A DNA stretch of 64,000 bases from Rubrivivax sp. SCN 71-131 (GCA_001724995.1 MEFD01000013.1:248001-312000); one strand, 5' to 3'; positions 24,514 through 34,817 are shown, counted from the first letter of the stretch. Translations and numbers: made by a program. The notes: generated by a model not told the origin, from the letters alone.

Positions 24514-25691
24514 TGTTCACGGCCCGAACGCCCGAACAAGCTTATGCCGACCCCTGGCTGCTCCCGTTGACGCAGCGTCTCGCGCAGCTGTGCCGGAGTC
24601 GGCGCCGCGTGGCCTACTACTACGAGGAGCCGAACACCAGCACCTTCCGCTACCGCGGCTACAACATGGCGCAGCTGCTCAACGCGGCTGACGAGGTCGG
24701 CGTGCAGGAAAACTCGGCCTGCTGGTTCCATCGTGCCGACCTCGAACAGGCCGGCGAGGAGATCGCGGCATCCGCCGACCTGCTGGTGGTCTGTCGTTCG
24801 GGCTACGAATCACGACTGCTGCGGCTGATCACCGCATTTCGCCGACGCGACAAGAAGGTGCTCTTCGATATCGACGATCTCGTGTTCGACACGCGCTACG
24901 CGCACCTGGTGATGAACACCCTGGACCAGGACATCGATGCGGCACATTGGTGGGATTTCTGGTTCGGCTACCTCGGCCGAATGCGGGCCACGCTGGACCT
25001 GTGCGACGGCGCCATCACCACCAATGCCTTCCTGGCGGCCCGGCTGGCCGAGTGCACGGATCAACCGGTGCGGGTGGTGCCCAACTTCATCAACCGCGAG
25101 CAGCGGGCGATCTCCGACCAGGTCTGGCAGGACAAGGTGGATTCGGGCTTCGCACGCAACGGCGAATTCACACTGGGCTACTTCAGCGGCTCGCCCTCGC
25201 ACAACCACGACTACGGCCTCGTCGAGCCTGCCATTGCCGCCCTGATGGCGCGCCGGCCCGAGCTGCGTCTGCTGACTGCGGGCTACATCGCGCCGGGCCC
25301 GCACCTGGAGCCGTTCAAGAACCGGCTGCAGCACGCCCCCTTCCAGGACTGGGTCAACCTGCAACGCCTGGTGGGATCGGTCGAGCTGAACCTGATGCCG
25401 CTGGCCCCCAACGTCTTCACCGACTGCAAGTCCGCGCTGAAGTACTTCGAGTCGGCGATCGTCGGCACGCTGAGCATCGCATCGCCGTCAGCCAATTACG
25501 CGACCGCCATCCAGCATGGCGTCACCGGCTACCTGGCGCGCGGACATGAGTGGGAGCAGCAGATCGAGCAGGTGCTCGACACCCTGCAGCGCTACCCGGA
25601 AATGGCCGCCCAGGCACGCCAGGATGCGCTGGCTCGCTTCGACGGCCCGGCGCATCGCAGCGCCTTGCTGGCTGCCCTGGGTTGGGCCTGA
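23911..25691 (+). repeat. Duplicated WsaF-N plus GT4-like module, copy B (fused and truncated)
   Basis: Second copy of the module at 18238-20492. The N-domain (RGRRRITLVLDAV through RTATLKHHFVHGGL to APSFEP) is fused to the C-terminus of the giant glycosyltransferase and lacks the donor-binding half seen in copy A. The GT4-like gene follows through the same TGATG junction. Duplication followed by fusion and deletion is the simplest reading. Confidence 0.75.
24513..25691 (+). CDS. GT4-like glycosyltransferase, copy B
   Basis: 392 residues, paralogue of the enzyme at 19326-20492. Matching blocks include RRVAYYYEEPNTSTFRYR at the same position (31-48), LLVVCRSGYESRLLRL, FDIDDLVFDTRYAHL (118-132), CDGAITTNAFLAARL, TLGYFSGSPSHNHDYGLVEP and NVFTDCKSALKYFESAIVGT. 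Substitutions are spread along the protein, so both copies look functional and probably differ in acceptor. ATG at 24513 shares a base with the preceding stop. It is the last plus-strand gene of the island. Confidence 0.85.
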   Translation: MFTARTPEQAYADPWLLPLTQRLAQLCRSRRRVAYYYEEPNTSTFRYRGYNMAQLLNAADEVGVQENSACWFHRADLEQAGEEIAASADLLVVCRSGYESRLLRLITAFRRRDKKVLFDIDDLVFDTRYAHLVMNTLDQDIDAAHWWDFWFGYLGRMRATLDLCDGAITTNAFLAARLAECTDQPVRVVPNFINREQRAISDQVWQDKVDSGFARNGEFTLGYFSGSPSHNHDYGLVEPAIAALMARRPELRLLTAGYIAPGPHLEPFKNRLQHAPFQDWVNLQRLVGSVELNLMPLAPNVFTDCKSALKYFESAIVGTLSIASPSANYATAIQHGVTGYLARGHEWEQQIEQVLDTLQRYPEMAAQARQDALARFDGPAHRSALLAALGWA

Positions 25692-25726
25692 TTCTGCGCA
25701 TCCGTTGACCACTTCATGAGCTGATT

Positions 25727-25756
25727 GGTGCGTCGGACGGTCGGCCGCGACGCACC
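25727..25756. terminator. Hairpin between convergent genes, candidate bidirectional terminator
   Basis: GGTGCGTCG at 25727-25735 pairs perfectly with CGACGCACC at 25748-25756 around a 12-base loop. It lies between the convergent glycosyltransferase (stop 25691) and methyltransferase (stop 25765) genes. No T-run follows on either strand, so it may act as an mRNA 3' stabiliser or a weak terminator. Confidence 0.45.
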
Positions 25757-25764
25757 CGCGGAGC

Positions 25765-26847
25765 CTACCGGGGCGATCGGGTTCCTCCCAGCAAACGCGG
25801 CCACCGTGACCTGACTCGCCTCAGCAGATCGAGAAAGCGCTGCAGGTCGCGCTGGGTGCCGCGCATCTCGGCGAGTTCCTGCCGCAGCGCCGTGACTTCG
25901 TGTCCAAGCTGCTGCAGGTGCAGAAGCACCACGTCCTCGCCGCAGGCCTGCGCCTGTTGCCCCCGCGCGAGCATCGGTGCCGCCGCGGGATGGTCGCCCA
26001 CGGCGCACGCGACCTCTTCGGCCACCCGCCGCAACAGCCGGTGGCGCTGCTCATTCTGCACGGCCGCATCGGGTCGCGCCTTCGTCGTGCGCCGCAGCAG
26101 CACGACGAACTCATGCGGTGCCGTGGTCTGGCATGACTCGACCTCCCAGTCGATCAGACCCAGCAGCCACAGCTCAAGGATCAGCAGCTCAAAACTGGCG
26201 GGCGTGAATACCCAGCCATGCACATCGACGTAGTCGCGCCGGCCGCCGTCTTCGTAGCTGCCATACAGCTCGAACGCCTGCCCCAAGGTGTGCAGCAGGC
26301 GAGGCCGATCGACCGTCGGTTGCTGCCAGCAGGGAGCGTCGTCGACCTGCGCCAGGTAAGCCAGGTGGTCGAATACCGACGCGCCGCTGTGCCGTCCCCT
26401 CTTTTCCCGCCAGGCATCGAGCCAGTCGCCGGTGCTGGTCAACGGGCGAAACACATCGAAGCATTGCCTTTTATCCGGCACCGCCAGACACACGGTGCCG
26501 CTCTGCGGATGAGTCAGGCGGCTGGCCGCGACGAGAAAGCCGACAGGGTCGGGCAGATGCTCGATCGAGTGGCTGGAGATGACCCGCTGCACCCGACCCA
26601 GCAGCGGCGGCTCGAACAACGCGTCCAGCGGACCGCCTTGCCAGATGTGGTCGACCTTCTCGATGCGCTCAATGTCGACGCCCGGGAACTGCCCATACTT
26701 CGCGCGCAGATCTTCCTGCGATGCGTGGTCGACCACCACCGTCGCCCAGCCGTCGCGCTTGGCCGCGATCGGGGCATGGCTGGGCCCGATCTCGACGATG
26801 GGATCCGTCTTGTTGCAGCCGGCCAGGATCAGTTGATTGCGGTCCAT
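25765..26847 (-). CDS. SAM-dependent methyltransferase-like protein with a C-terminal coiled coil
   Basis: 360 residues. The start of a class I methyltransferase fold is visible: PIVEIGPSHAP (about 17-26) as the SAM glycine loop, WATVVVDHASQEDLRAKYG, and SSHSIEHLPDPVGFLVAASRL, the usual post-loop helix region. The middle (HGWVFTPASFELLILELWLLGLIDWEVESC) is typical of glycan-cluster methyltransferases. The C-terminal 70 residues are a probable coiled coil (LHLQQLGHEVTALRQELAEM) ending in a basic tail that could contact the membrane. That architecture recalls chain terminators such as WbdD, although no kinase domain is present. ATG at 26847 is preferred over a GTG at 26868. Confidence 0.75.
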   Translation of the reverse strand: MDRNQLILAGCNKTDPIVEIGPSHAPIAAKRDGWATVVVDHASQEDLRAKYGQFPGVDIERIEKVDHIWQGGPLDALFEPPLLGRVQRVISSHSIEHLPDPVGFLVAASRLTHPQSGTVCLAVPDKRQCFDVFRPLTSTGDWLDAWREKRGRHSGASVFDHLAYLAQVDDAPCWQQPTVDRPRLLHTLGQAFELYGSYEDGGRRDYVDVHGWVFTPASFELLILELWLLGLIDWEVESCQTTAPHEFVVLLRRTTKARPDAAVQNEQRHRLLRRVAEEVACAVGDHPAAAPMLARGQQAQACGEDVVLLHLQQLGHEVTALRQELAEMRGTQRDLQRFLDLLRRVRSRWPRLLGGTRSPR

Positions 26848-27019
26848 CGAAGGGGGGCGCTTGCACACGGCCTCCGCCCTTCAGCCACCGCGGCTTGACG
26901 ATGCCTTCGGCCGGCATGGGCGTGAGTATCCTTCAGCCTCAATCGACAAAGTGTGCCGCCGTCCGCTGCCGCCCCCTGCGCGGCGGCGTCGGCGCACCAG
27001 GTTACGCTCGCGCCCCGCC

Positions 27020-27985
27020 ATGAGCAGCCTCGTCCCCATCACCGCCCCGTTCTTCGCCCTCGTCCTCTGCGGCTGGCTGGCGGGGCGGCTGCGCGCCTTG
27101 CCGGAGGCGGCCATCCCGGGGCTCAATGCCTTCGTCCTCTACTTCGCGCTGCCGTGCCTGTTGTTTCGCTTCGGCGCCGGCACGCCGGTGCTGCAGTTGC
27201 TCGATCCGACGATCCTCGCCGTCTGGCTGCTGGGGGCCGTGCTGCTGGGCGCGGCGACGGTGGTGCTGACGCTCGGGCCCGGGATCGGGCTGAAGGATGC
27301 GGCGTTCGGCGCGCTGGTGGCGGTGTTCCCCAACACCGGCTTCATGGGTGTGCCGCTGCTCGTGGCCTTGCTCGGGCCGCAGGCCGCGGGGCCGACGATC
27401 TGCGTGCTGAGCGCCGACCTCGTGGTCACGACGACCGCCTGCCTCGCCCTGGCCGAGGCGCAGGAGCACGGCCGGCACGGCGCGTGGACGGCGGCGCGGC
27501 GCATCCTGCGCGGCGTGGCGAAGAACCCGATGCCCTGGGCGATCGCGCTCGGTGCCCTCTTCTCGGTCATGGACTGGCGGCTCTGGGGGCCGGCGGATGC
27601 GGTGGTGAGGATGCTGGCCGATGCCGCCAGTCCGGTGGCCTTGTTCACCATCGGCGCCGTGCTCTGGCGCGCCGGGCAGCACGCGCACACGCGCACGCCG
27701 CCTGGGCTCTACGTGCCGGTGGCGGCGGCCAAGCTGCTGGCGCACCCGCTTCTGGTTCTCGGGCTCGGGCTGGCTGCGCAGGCGCTGGCGCTGCCGCTGG
27801 CGGACTTCGCGCTGATGGTCATCGTGCTCGTGGCCGCCCTGCCCAGCGCAAGCAACGTGGCCATGCTGGCCGAACGCTGGGGCGCCGACACCGGGCGCGT
27901 GGCGCGCATCATCATGAGCTCGACGGCAGCGGCCTTCGTCAGCTTCACGGCCATCGCCGCCGCCTGGGGCATCCAGTCGCGCTGA
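27020..27985 (+). CDS. AEC family transporter (auxin efflux carrier-like permease)
   Basis: 321-residue membrane protein with about ten hydrophobic segments in two repeats. The opening ITAPFFALVLCGWLAGRLRALPEAAIPGLNAFVLYFALPCLLF and FPNTGFMGVPLLVALLG are the AEC signature. The C-terminal repeat has MVIVLVAALPSASNVAMLAERWG. Family members export or exchange carboxylates such as malate or auxin-like anions; the substrate is not evident here. The gene ends one base before the convergent priA stop codon. Confidence 0.87.
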   Translation: MSSLVPITAPFFALVLCGWLAGRLRALPEAAIPGLNAFVLYFALPCLLFRFGAGTPVLQLLDPTILAVWLLGAVLLGAATVVLTLGPGIGLKDAAFGALVAVFPNTGFMGVPLLVALLGPQAAGPTICVLSADLVVTTTACLALAEAQEHGRHGAWTAARRILRGVAKNPMPWAIALGALFSVMDWRLWGPADAVVRMLADAASPVALFTIGAVLWRAGQHAHTRTPPGLYVPVAAAKLLAHPLLVLGLGLAAQALALPLADFALMVIVLVAALPSASNVAMLAERWGADTGRVARIIMSSTAAAFVSFTAIAAAWGIQSR

Positions 27986-30034
<2,049 letters not shown>

Positions 30035-30143
30035 GAGCGGGATGAATCGGGGCGATGAAGTTGCGTGCGATTTCTCGGCTTGGGCTCAACAATGCCGCTC
30101 AAGCTTTTGATTTCAGGCGGATTTTCGAGTAGTCCACGCAATC

Positions 30144-30152
30144 TGTGGATAA
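30144..30152 (-). promoter_or_regulatory. Perfect DnaA box
   Basis: TGTGGATAA on the plus strand, i.e. TTATCCACA on the minus strand, the consensus high-affinity DnaA site. It lies 110 bases upstream of the priA start. Single boxes occur by chance, but this one is grouped with weaker boxes and repeats. Confidence 0.6.
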
Positions 30153-30163
30153 CGTTGTGGGAA

Positions 30164-30183
30164 AGATGCGCCCAGATGCGCCA
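30164..30183. repeat. Tandem 10-base repeat
   Basis: AGATGCGCCC at 30164-30173 is followed directly by AGATGCGCCA at 30174-30183, nine of ten bases identical. It lies between the perfect DnaA box and the left arm of the inverted repeat, one base overlapping that arm. Confidence 0.6.
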
Positions 30184-30260
30184 AGTGCTTGATTCTCCGT
30201 TGCCCGGTCGGATTGCCCGATTTCGCAGCAGGGTTTTCACACCCTATGAATCAAGCACTT
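30183..30260. repeat. 13-base perfect inverted repeat with a third half-copy
   Basis: AAGTGCTTGATTC at 30183-30195 is exactly complemented by GAATCAAGCACTT at 30248-30260, with 52 bases between. AAGTGCTTG recurs at 30393-30401 in the same orientation as the left arm. The long spacer argues against a simple terminator and for protein binding sites. Confidence 0.7.
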
Positions 30261-30290
30261 AGCGCGACATACGGGTAAGCCCAGGGTCGC

Positions 30291-30304
30291 ATGACCTAGG
30301 TCAT
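30291..30304. promoter_or_regulatory. 14-base perfect palindrome, candidate operator
   Basis: ATGACCTAGGTCAT is fully self-complementary over 14 bases. This size and symmetry suit a dimeric regulator. It is 155 bases beyond the hemE stop and about 260 bases upstream of the priA start, so its target is unclear. Confidence 0.5.
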
Positions 30305-30330
30305 CCGTCCGTTTTCGCGCGCCATCGAAT

Positions 30331-30339
30331 TGGGGATAA
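30331..30339 (-). promoter_or_regulatory. DnaA box-like site, one mismatch
   Basis: TGGGGATAA differs from TGTGGATAA in one position and has the same orientation as the perfect box 187 bases away. Confidence 0.4.
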
Positions 30340-30458
30340 GTCAAGCCCCCGCGGCGGAAATCACATTCCCCACACGATCACGGTGCGCGGCGAAGTGCTT
30401 GCTCACGCGCGATGCGAAGCACCCGGTTTCGGGGCCCCAGGGCCGCGTCCGTGGGCGC

Positions 30459-31553
30459 TCAGGACGCCTGCCGCAGTCGGCGCGAGTGGCTGTGCACCGC
30501 CTCGACCAGGGCGCTCACGTGCTCCGGCGGAGTGTGCTGGTTGATGCCGTGGCCGAGGTTGAAGACGTGCCCGTCCCAGCCGCCATCGGCGCGCCGGGGC
30601 GGGCCGAAGGCGTCGAGCACGGCCACGGCCTCGCGCGCCACCGCCTCGGGCGGGGCAAAGAGCACCATCGGGTCGAGGTTGCCCTGCAAGGCCACCTGGC
30701 CGCCCACCAGCGCGCGTGCACGGCCGAGGTCGGTGGTCCAGTCCAGGCCAACGACATCCGCGCCGCAGCCCGCGAGATCCTGCAACCACTGGCCGCCGCC
30801 CTTGGTGAAGACGATCAGCGGGATGCGCTGGCCGTCCTTCTCGCGCTGCACGCCGGCGAGCACGCGGCGGGTGTAGTCCAGGCTGAAGCGGCGGAAGACG
30901 CCGTCGGCGAGCACGCCGCCCCAGCTGTCGAAGACCATCAAGGCCTGGGCACCGGCGTCCACCTGCGCGTTCAGGTAGGCGATCAGCGCACGCGTGTTCA
31001 CGTCCAGGATGCGATGCAGCAGGTCCGGGCGGGCGTAGAGCATGGTCTTCACCCGCCGGTAATCGCTGCTGCTACCGCCCTCGACCATGTAGCAGGCCAG
31101 CGTCCACGGGCTGCCCGAGAACCCGATCAGCGGCACGCGGCCGCCGAGCGCACGACGGATCGAGGCGACGGCATCGAAGACGTAGCGCAGCTTGCCGAGG
31201 TCGGGCACGTGCAGCGCGGCCACCGCCGCCTCGTCGCGCACGGGATGTGCAAAGCGCGGGCCTTCGCCGACGCCGAAGCTCAGCCCCAGGCCCATGGCGT
31301 CGGGCACGGTGAGGATGTCGCTGAAGAGGATCGCCGCGTCCAGCGCAAAGCGTTCCAGCGGCTGCAGCGTCACCTCGGTGGCGTACTGGACGTTGGTCGC
31401 CAGGCCCATGAAGCTGTTGCCGGCGTGCTCGCGCGTGGCGCGGTACTCGGGCAGGTAGCGCCCGGCCTGGCGCATCAGCCAGACGGGCGTGTGGGGCGTG
31501 GCCTGGCGCAGGCAGGCGCGCAGGAAGCAGTCGTTGCGAAGCGGGACAGGCAT
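30459..31553 (-). CDS. hemE: Uroporphyrinogen decarboxylase
   Basis: 364-residue cytosolic enzyme of heme synthesis that removes four carboxyl groups from uroporphyrinogen III to give coproporphyrinogen III. Signature stretches are [17 protein letters not shown] near the N-terminus with the active-site Arg residues, [15 protein letters not shown] with the catalytic Asp, [16 protein letters not shown], and the C-terminal [16 protein letters not shown]. Length matches the family. ATG at 31553; the longer upstream frame has no family match. It is divergent from lemA, with 119 bases between. Confidence 0.96.
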   Translation of the reverse strand: MPVPLRNDCFLRACLRQATPHTPVWLMRQAGRYLPEYRATREHAGNSFMGLATNVQYATEVTLQPLERFALDAAILFSDILTVPDAMGLGLSFGVGEGPRFAHPVRDEAAVAALHVPDLGKLRYVFDAVASIRRALGGRVPLIGFSGSPWTLACYMVEGGSSSDYRRVKTMLYARPDLLHRILDVNTRALIAYLNAQVDAGAQALMVFDSWGGVLADGVFRRFSLDYTRRVLAGVQREKDGQRIPLIVFTKGGGQWLQDLAGCGADVVGLDWTTDLGRARALVGGQVALQGNLDPMVLFAPPEAVAREAVAVLDAFGPPRRADGGWDGHVFNLGHGINQHTPPEHVSALVEAVHSHSRRLRQAS

Positions 31554-31672
31554 CGGGCGATTATCGGCGGCGCGCCGCGTTCGACTTCCCTGCGCCCGCA
31601 GCGCGCGCAACACGACAACGACGCAAGGGACCAGCGCTCGGCTAGCATCGTAGAACTCTCGGAGGGAGCACC

Positions 31673-32296
31673 ATGAAGCGACTGCAGGAATGGACGACCG
31701 CCTGGCTGCTGGGATTGACGCTGCTGCTGGGCGGCTGCGGCTACAACGACTTCCAGCGCCTGGACGAACAGGTCAAGGCCGGCTGGAGCGAGGTGCTCAA
31801 CCAGTACCAGCGCCGTGCCGATCTCGTCCCCAACCTCGTGGCCACCGTCAAGGGCGAGGCCAGCTTCGAGCAGGAGACGCTGACCAAGGTGATCGAGGCG
31901 CGCGCCCGCGCGACGTCGATCCAGGCCACGCCCGAGCTGATCAACGACCCCGCGGCGTTCCAGAAGTTCCAGGCCGCGCAGGGCGAGCTCAGCGGCGCCC
32001 TGAGCCGCCTGCTGGTGGTGGCCGAGAACTATCCCAACCTGAAGGCCAATCAGGGTTTCCAGGACCTGCGCGTGCAGCTCGAAGGCACCGAGAACCGCAT
32101 CACGGTGGCGCGCAACCGCTACATCAAGGCGGTGCAGGAGTACAACGTGCTCGCGCGCAGCTTCCCGAGCAATCTGACGGCCATGGTCTTCGGCTACGAG
32201 CTCAAGCCCAGCTTCACGGTGACCAACGAGGCGCAGATCGCCGCGCCGCCCGCGGTGGACTTCGGCAAGCCGGCGGCACCCGCGGCCTCGCGGTAG
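31673..32296 (+). CDS. lemA: LemA family lipoprotein
   Basis: 207 residues. The N-terminal signal ends in a lipobox LLLGGC (Cys at about 22), so it is probably a membrane-anchored lipoprotein. The body has the conserved LemA pattern of antiparallel helices: [55 protein letters not shown] and a late [25 protein letters not shown] at 31660-31665 precedes the ATG. It forms an operon with two TPM-domain genes (7 and 11 base gaps), a standard LemA arrangement. Function is unknown, though envelope maintenance is often suggested. Confidence 0.93.
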   Translation: MKRLQEWTTAWLLGLTLLLGGCGYNDFQRLDEQVKAGWSEVLNQYQRRADLVPNLVATVKGEASFEQETLTKVIEARARATSIQATPELINDPAAFQKFQAAQGELSGALSRLLVVAENYPNLKANQGFQDLRVQLEGTENRITVARNRYIKAVQEYNVLARSFPSNLTAMVFGYELKPSFTVTNEAQIAAPPAVDFGKPAAPAASR

Positions 32297-32303
32297 AAGC
32301 CCG

Positions 32304-33218
32304 ATGAGCGTACTGCGCTCGCGACCCCTGGCGCTGGCCGGGCTCGTGCTGCGCTGGCTCGCCGCCCTGCTGCTGGGCGCGTGGCTGCCGGTGGCGGCAC
32401 AGGACGTGCTGCCGGTGCCGGCGCTGTCGGCGCGGGTGATCGACCAGACCGGCACGCTCAGCGCCGAGCAGCGCTCGGCGCTCGAGGCCAGGCTGGCCGC
32501 CTTCGAGGCGCAGGCCGGGCCGCAGATCGTCGTGCTGATGGTGCAGAGCACGCAGCCCGAGGACATCGCGGCCTACGCACAGCGCGTGGGCGACACGTGG
32601 AAGATCGGCCGCCGCGAGGACGGCGACGGCGTGCTGCTGGTGGTGGCCAAGGGCGATCGACGCATGCGCATCGAAGTCGCGAAAGCGCTCGAAGGCGCCA
32701 TCCCCGACCTGGCGGCGCGGCAGATCATCGAACAGCAGGTGCGGCCGCACTTTCGTGCCGATGACTATGCCGGCGGCCTGGACGCGGCCCTCGATGCGCT
32801 CATCGCGCGCGTTCGCGGCGAGGACCTGCCGGCACCCGCGGGCGAGGCCGCGCCGCCCGCGTTCGACTCCGACGGGCTGGGCTTCTTCTTCGTCGCCACG
32901 CTCGTCGTCGGCTCGCTGATGACGAGCCTGCTCGGGCGGCGTGCGGGCGCGCTGGCGACTGCGGGCGCTGTCGGCGGCGTGGCCTGGTGGCTGGGGGCGG
33001 GGCTGCTGCTTGCGCTGGGCGCCGCGTTCGCGGCGCTGCTGCTGGTCGGCGTGCTGAACATCGGTGCCATGCGACGCCCTGGGCGCGGCCGGGGGGGCTC
33101 CTGGATCGGCGGCAGCGGCGGGGGTTTCGGGGGCGGCTTTGGCGGCGGCGGGGGCGGCGGCTTCTCCTCCGGCGGGGGGGGCGACTTCGGGGGCGGCGGC
33201 GCCTCGGGCAGCTGGTGA
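32304..33218 (+). CDS. TPM-domain membrane protein, YgcG-like
   Basis: 304 residues. A signal peptide (hydrophobic to VAAQ near 32) precedes a TPM domain (about 40-170: ARVIDQTGTLSAEQRSALEARLAAFEAQ, VLLVVAKGDRRMRIEVAKALEGAIPD). Then come two or three membrane helices and a Gly-rich C-terminus (about 258-304, repeats of GGGFGGGFG and SSGGGGDFGGG). This is the usual YgcG/TPM_phosphatase layout beside LemA. Some plant TPM proteins have phosphatase activity; no enzyme activity is established for this bacterial group. Confidence 0.9.
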   Translation: MSVLRSRPLALAGLVLRWLAALLLGAWLPVAAQDVLPVPALSARVIDQTGTLSAEQRSALEARLAAFEAQAGPQIVVLMVQSTQPEDIAAYAQRVGDTWKIGRREDGDGVLLVVAKGDRRMRIEVAKALEGAIPDLAARQIIEQQVRPHFRADDYAGGLDAALDALIARVRGEDLPAPAGEAAPPAFDSDGLGFFFVATLVVGSLMTSLLGRRAGALATAGAVGGVAWWLGAGLLLALGAAFAALLLVGVLNIGAMRRPGRGRGGSWIGGSGGGFGGGFGGGGGGGFSSGGGGDFGGGGASGSW

Positions 33219-33229
33219 GGCAGAAGACG

Positions 33230-33736
33230 ATGAACCGCTGGCTGCGTCTGCTCAAGCACCGTTGCTACGACGAGGCCGACGCGCGCCGGCGGCTCGACGA
33301 AGCCGCGCTCGACCGCCTGGCCGAGCGCGTGCGCCGCAGCGAGGCCGCCCACGGCGGCGAGATCCGCATCTGCATCGAAGCCGGGCTGCCCTTGTCCTAC
33401 CTCTGGCGCGGTGCGCCCGCGCGCGAGCGCGCGATCATGATGTTCGCCAAGCTTCGCGTGTGGGATACCGAGGCCAACAACGGCGTCCTCATCTACCTGC
33501 TCTTGGCCGATCACGCCATCGAGATCGTTTGCGATCGCGCCGTGGCTCGCGCGGTGCCGCAAGCGCGCTGGGATGCGCTGCTCGCGCGCCTGCGCGGCGC
33601 GCTGCGCGGCGGCCATTTCGAAGACGGGTTGACGGAGGCCGTCGACGCCGTCGACGCGCTCTTGTCGGCGCACCTCGGGGCGCCCACCGATGGCGCGAAG
33701 GCCAACGAGTTGCCCGACCGGCCGCTGCGGCTGTGA
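33230..33736 (+). CDS. Second TPM-domain protein
   Basis: 168 residues without a signal peptide. The TPM core is visible: ALDRLAERVRRSEAAHGGEIRICIEAGLP, VWDTEANNGVLIYLLLADHAIEIVCDRAV and RALRGGHFEDGLTEAVDAVDALL-like sequence at the C-terminus. It is the cytoplasmic-looking third member of the lemA operon, 11 bases after its neighbour. Function unknown. Confidence 0.88.
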   Translation: MNRWLRLLKHRCYDEADARRRLDEAALDRLAERVRRSEAAHGGEIRICIEAGLPLSYLWRGAPARERAIMMFAKLRVWDTEANNGVLIYLLLADHAIEIVCDRAVARAVPQARWDALLARLRGALRGGHFEDGLTEAVDAVDALLSAHLGAPTDGAKANELPDRPLRL

Positions 33737-33830
33737 ACGGCGCCGCGGGGCGAGCCCGCGCTCGCCGTGGACGCGGCGCGGGCATAGCATCGCCCTGAGC
33801 CCATCCCCACCCCAATGCCGGAGACCGACG

Positions 33831-34817
33831 ATGTTCAAGGCCTTGCTGCTGACCCAGACCGAGGATCGCAAGACACGCGCCGAACTGCGCGATCTGGACG
33901 AGGGCGGGTTGCCGGATCTCGACGTGACGGTCGACGTCGCGTATTCGACGCTCAACTACAAGGACGCGCTGGCGATCACCGGGCGCGGGCTGATCGTGCG
34001 CAACTGGCCGATGGTGCCGGGAATCGACCTCGCCGGCACCGTTGCCGCCAGCCGCGATGCCGCCTGGGCGCCCGGCGACAGGGTCGTCGTCACCGGCTGG
34101 GGCATGGGCGAGAACTGCTGGGGCGGGCTGACGCAGCGCCAGCGCGTCGACGCCGGCTGGCTGCTGCGCATCCCGGCACCCTTCACCCCGCGCACCGCAA
34201 TGGCGGTGGGCACGGCCGGGTTCACCGCCGCCCTGTGCGTGCGCGCGCTGCAGCGCCACGGCCTGGCAGCAGGCGACGGCGAAGTCCTCGTCACCGGGGC
34301 GGCCGGCGGCGTCGGCTCGGTCGGCGTGGCGCTGCTGGCCTCGTTGGGCTACAGCGTCGTCGCGTCGACCGGGCGCCTGTCGGAGACGCCTTATCTCGAG
34401 AGCCTGGGCGCCGCGCGCGTGATCGACCGCGCGCCGATGATGGAGCCGGGCAAGCCGCTGCAGAAGGAGACCTGGGCCGGCGTGCTCGACACCGTGGGCA
34501 GCCACACGCTGGCCAACGCCTGCGCGGCGACGCGCTTTCACGGCGCGATCGCCGCCTGCGGCCTGGCGCAGGGCGGCGACTTCCCGGCCACCGTGATGCC
34601 CTTCATCCTGCGCGGCATCACGCTCTACGGCATCAACAGCGTGTTCATCGACAACCGGCAGCGCACCGAGGCCTGGGCGCTGCTGGCCGAGCATCTCGAG
34701 CCGAAGCTGCTGGAATCGATGACGACCGAGATCGGCCTCACCGAGGTCATCGACTACGCGCCCAGATTCCTCGACGGCAAGGTACGCGGGCGCACGATCG
34801 TCGACGTGCGCCGCTGA
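33831..34817 (+). CDS. acuI: Acryloyl-CoA reductase-like MDR oxidoreductase (AcuI/YhdH)
   Basis: 328-residue medium-chain reductase of the YhdH/YhfP group. Evidence: YSTLNYKDALAITGRG, WPMVPGIDLAGTV, VVTGWGMGENCWGGL without the zinc ligands of alcohol dehydrogenases, and the NADPH loop VTGAAGGVGSVGVALLA, then the conserved ending GRTIVDV. AcuI reduces toxic acryloyl-CoA to propionyl-CoA with NADPH; other members have less clear substrates. ATG at 33831. It is convergent with atpC, with only 22 bases between stops and no obvious terminator. Confidence 0.9.
   Translation: MFKALLLTQTEDRKTRAELRDLDEGGLPDLDVTVDVAYSTLNYKDALAITGRGLIVRNWPMVPGIDLAGTVAASRDAAWAPGDRVVVTGWGMGENCWGGLTQRQRVDAGWLLRIPAPFTPRTAMAVGTAGFTAALCVRALQRHGLAAGDGEVLVTGAAGGVGSVGVALLASLGYSVVASTGRLSETPYLESLGAARVIDRAPMMEPGKPLQKETWAGVLDTVGSHTLANACAATRFHGAIAACGLAQGGDFPATVMPFILRGITLYGINSVFIDNRQRTEAWALLAEHLEPKLLESMTTEIGLTEVIDYAPRFLDGKVRGRTIVDVRR

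Larger units (their letters stand above)
30035..30458. other. Noncoding segment between priA and hemE with DnaA box and repeats
   Basis: 424 bases without a credible gene. It is visibly less GC-rich than the surroundings, especially 30061-30200 and 30310-30375. It holds a perfect DnaA box, a one-mismatch box and two poorer ones (TGTGGGAAA at 30157-30165, TTCCCCACA at 30366-30374), a 10-base tandem repeat, a 13-base perfect inverted repeat, a 14-base palindrome and a third AAGTGCTTG at 30393-30401. It must also contain the priA promoter. A short open frame at 30065-30262 has no family features and looks accidental. Confidence 0.7.

Noticed and set aside
30183..30401. AAGTGCTTG copies as a small CRISPR array
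   Set aside because: There are only three short copies, one inverted, with unequal spacing and no cas genes.
33110..33215. Gly-rich repeat tract as a possible repeat element
   Set aside because: It encodes the Gly-rich tail that is normal for YgcG/TPM proteins, so it is protein low complexity rather than a DNA repeat.
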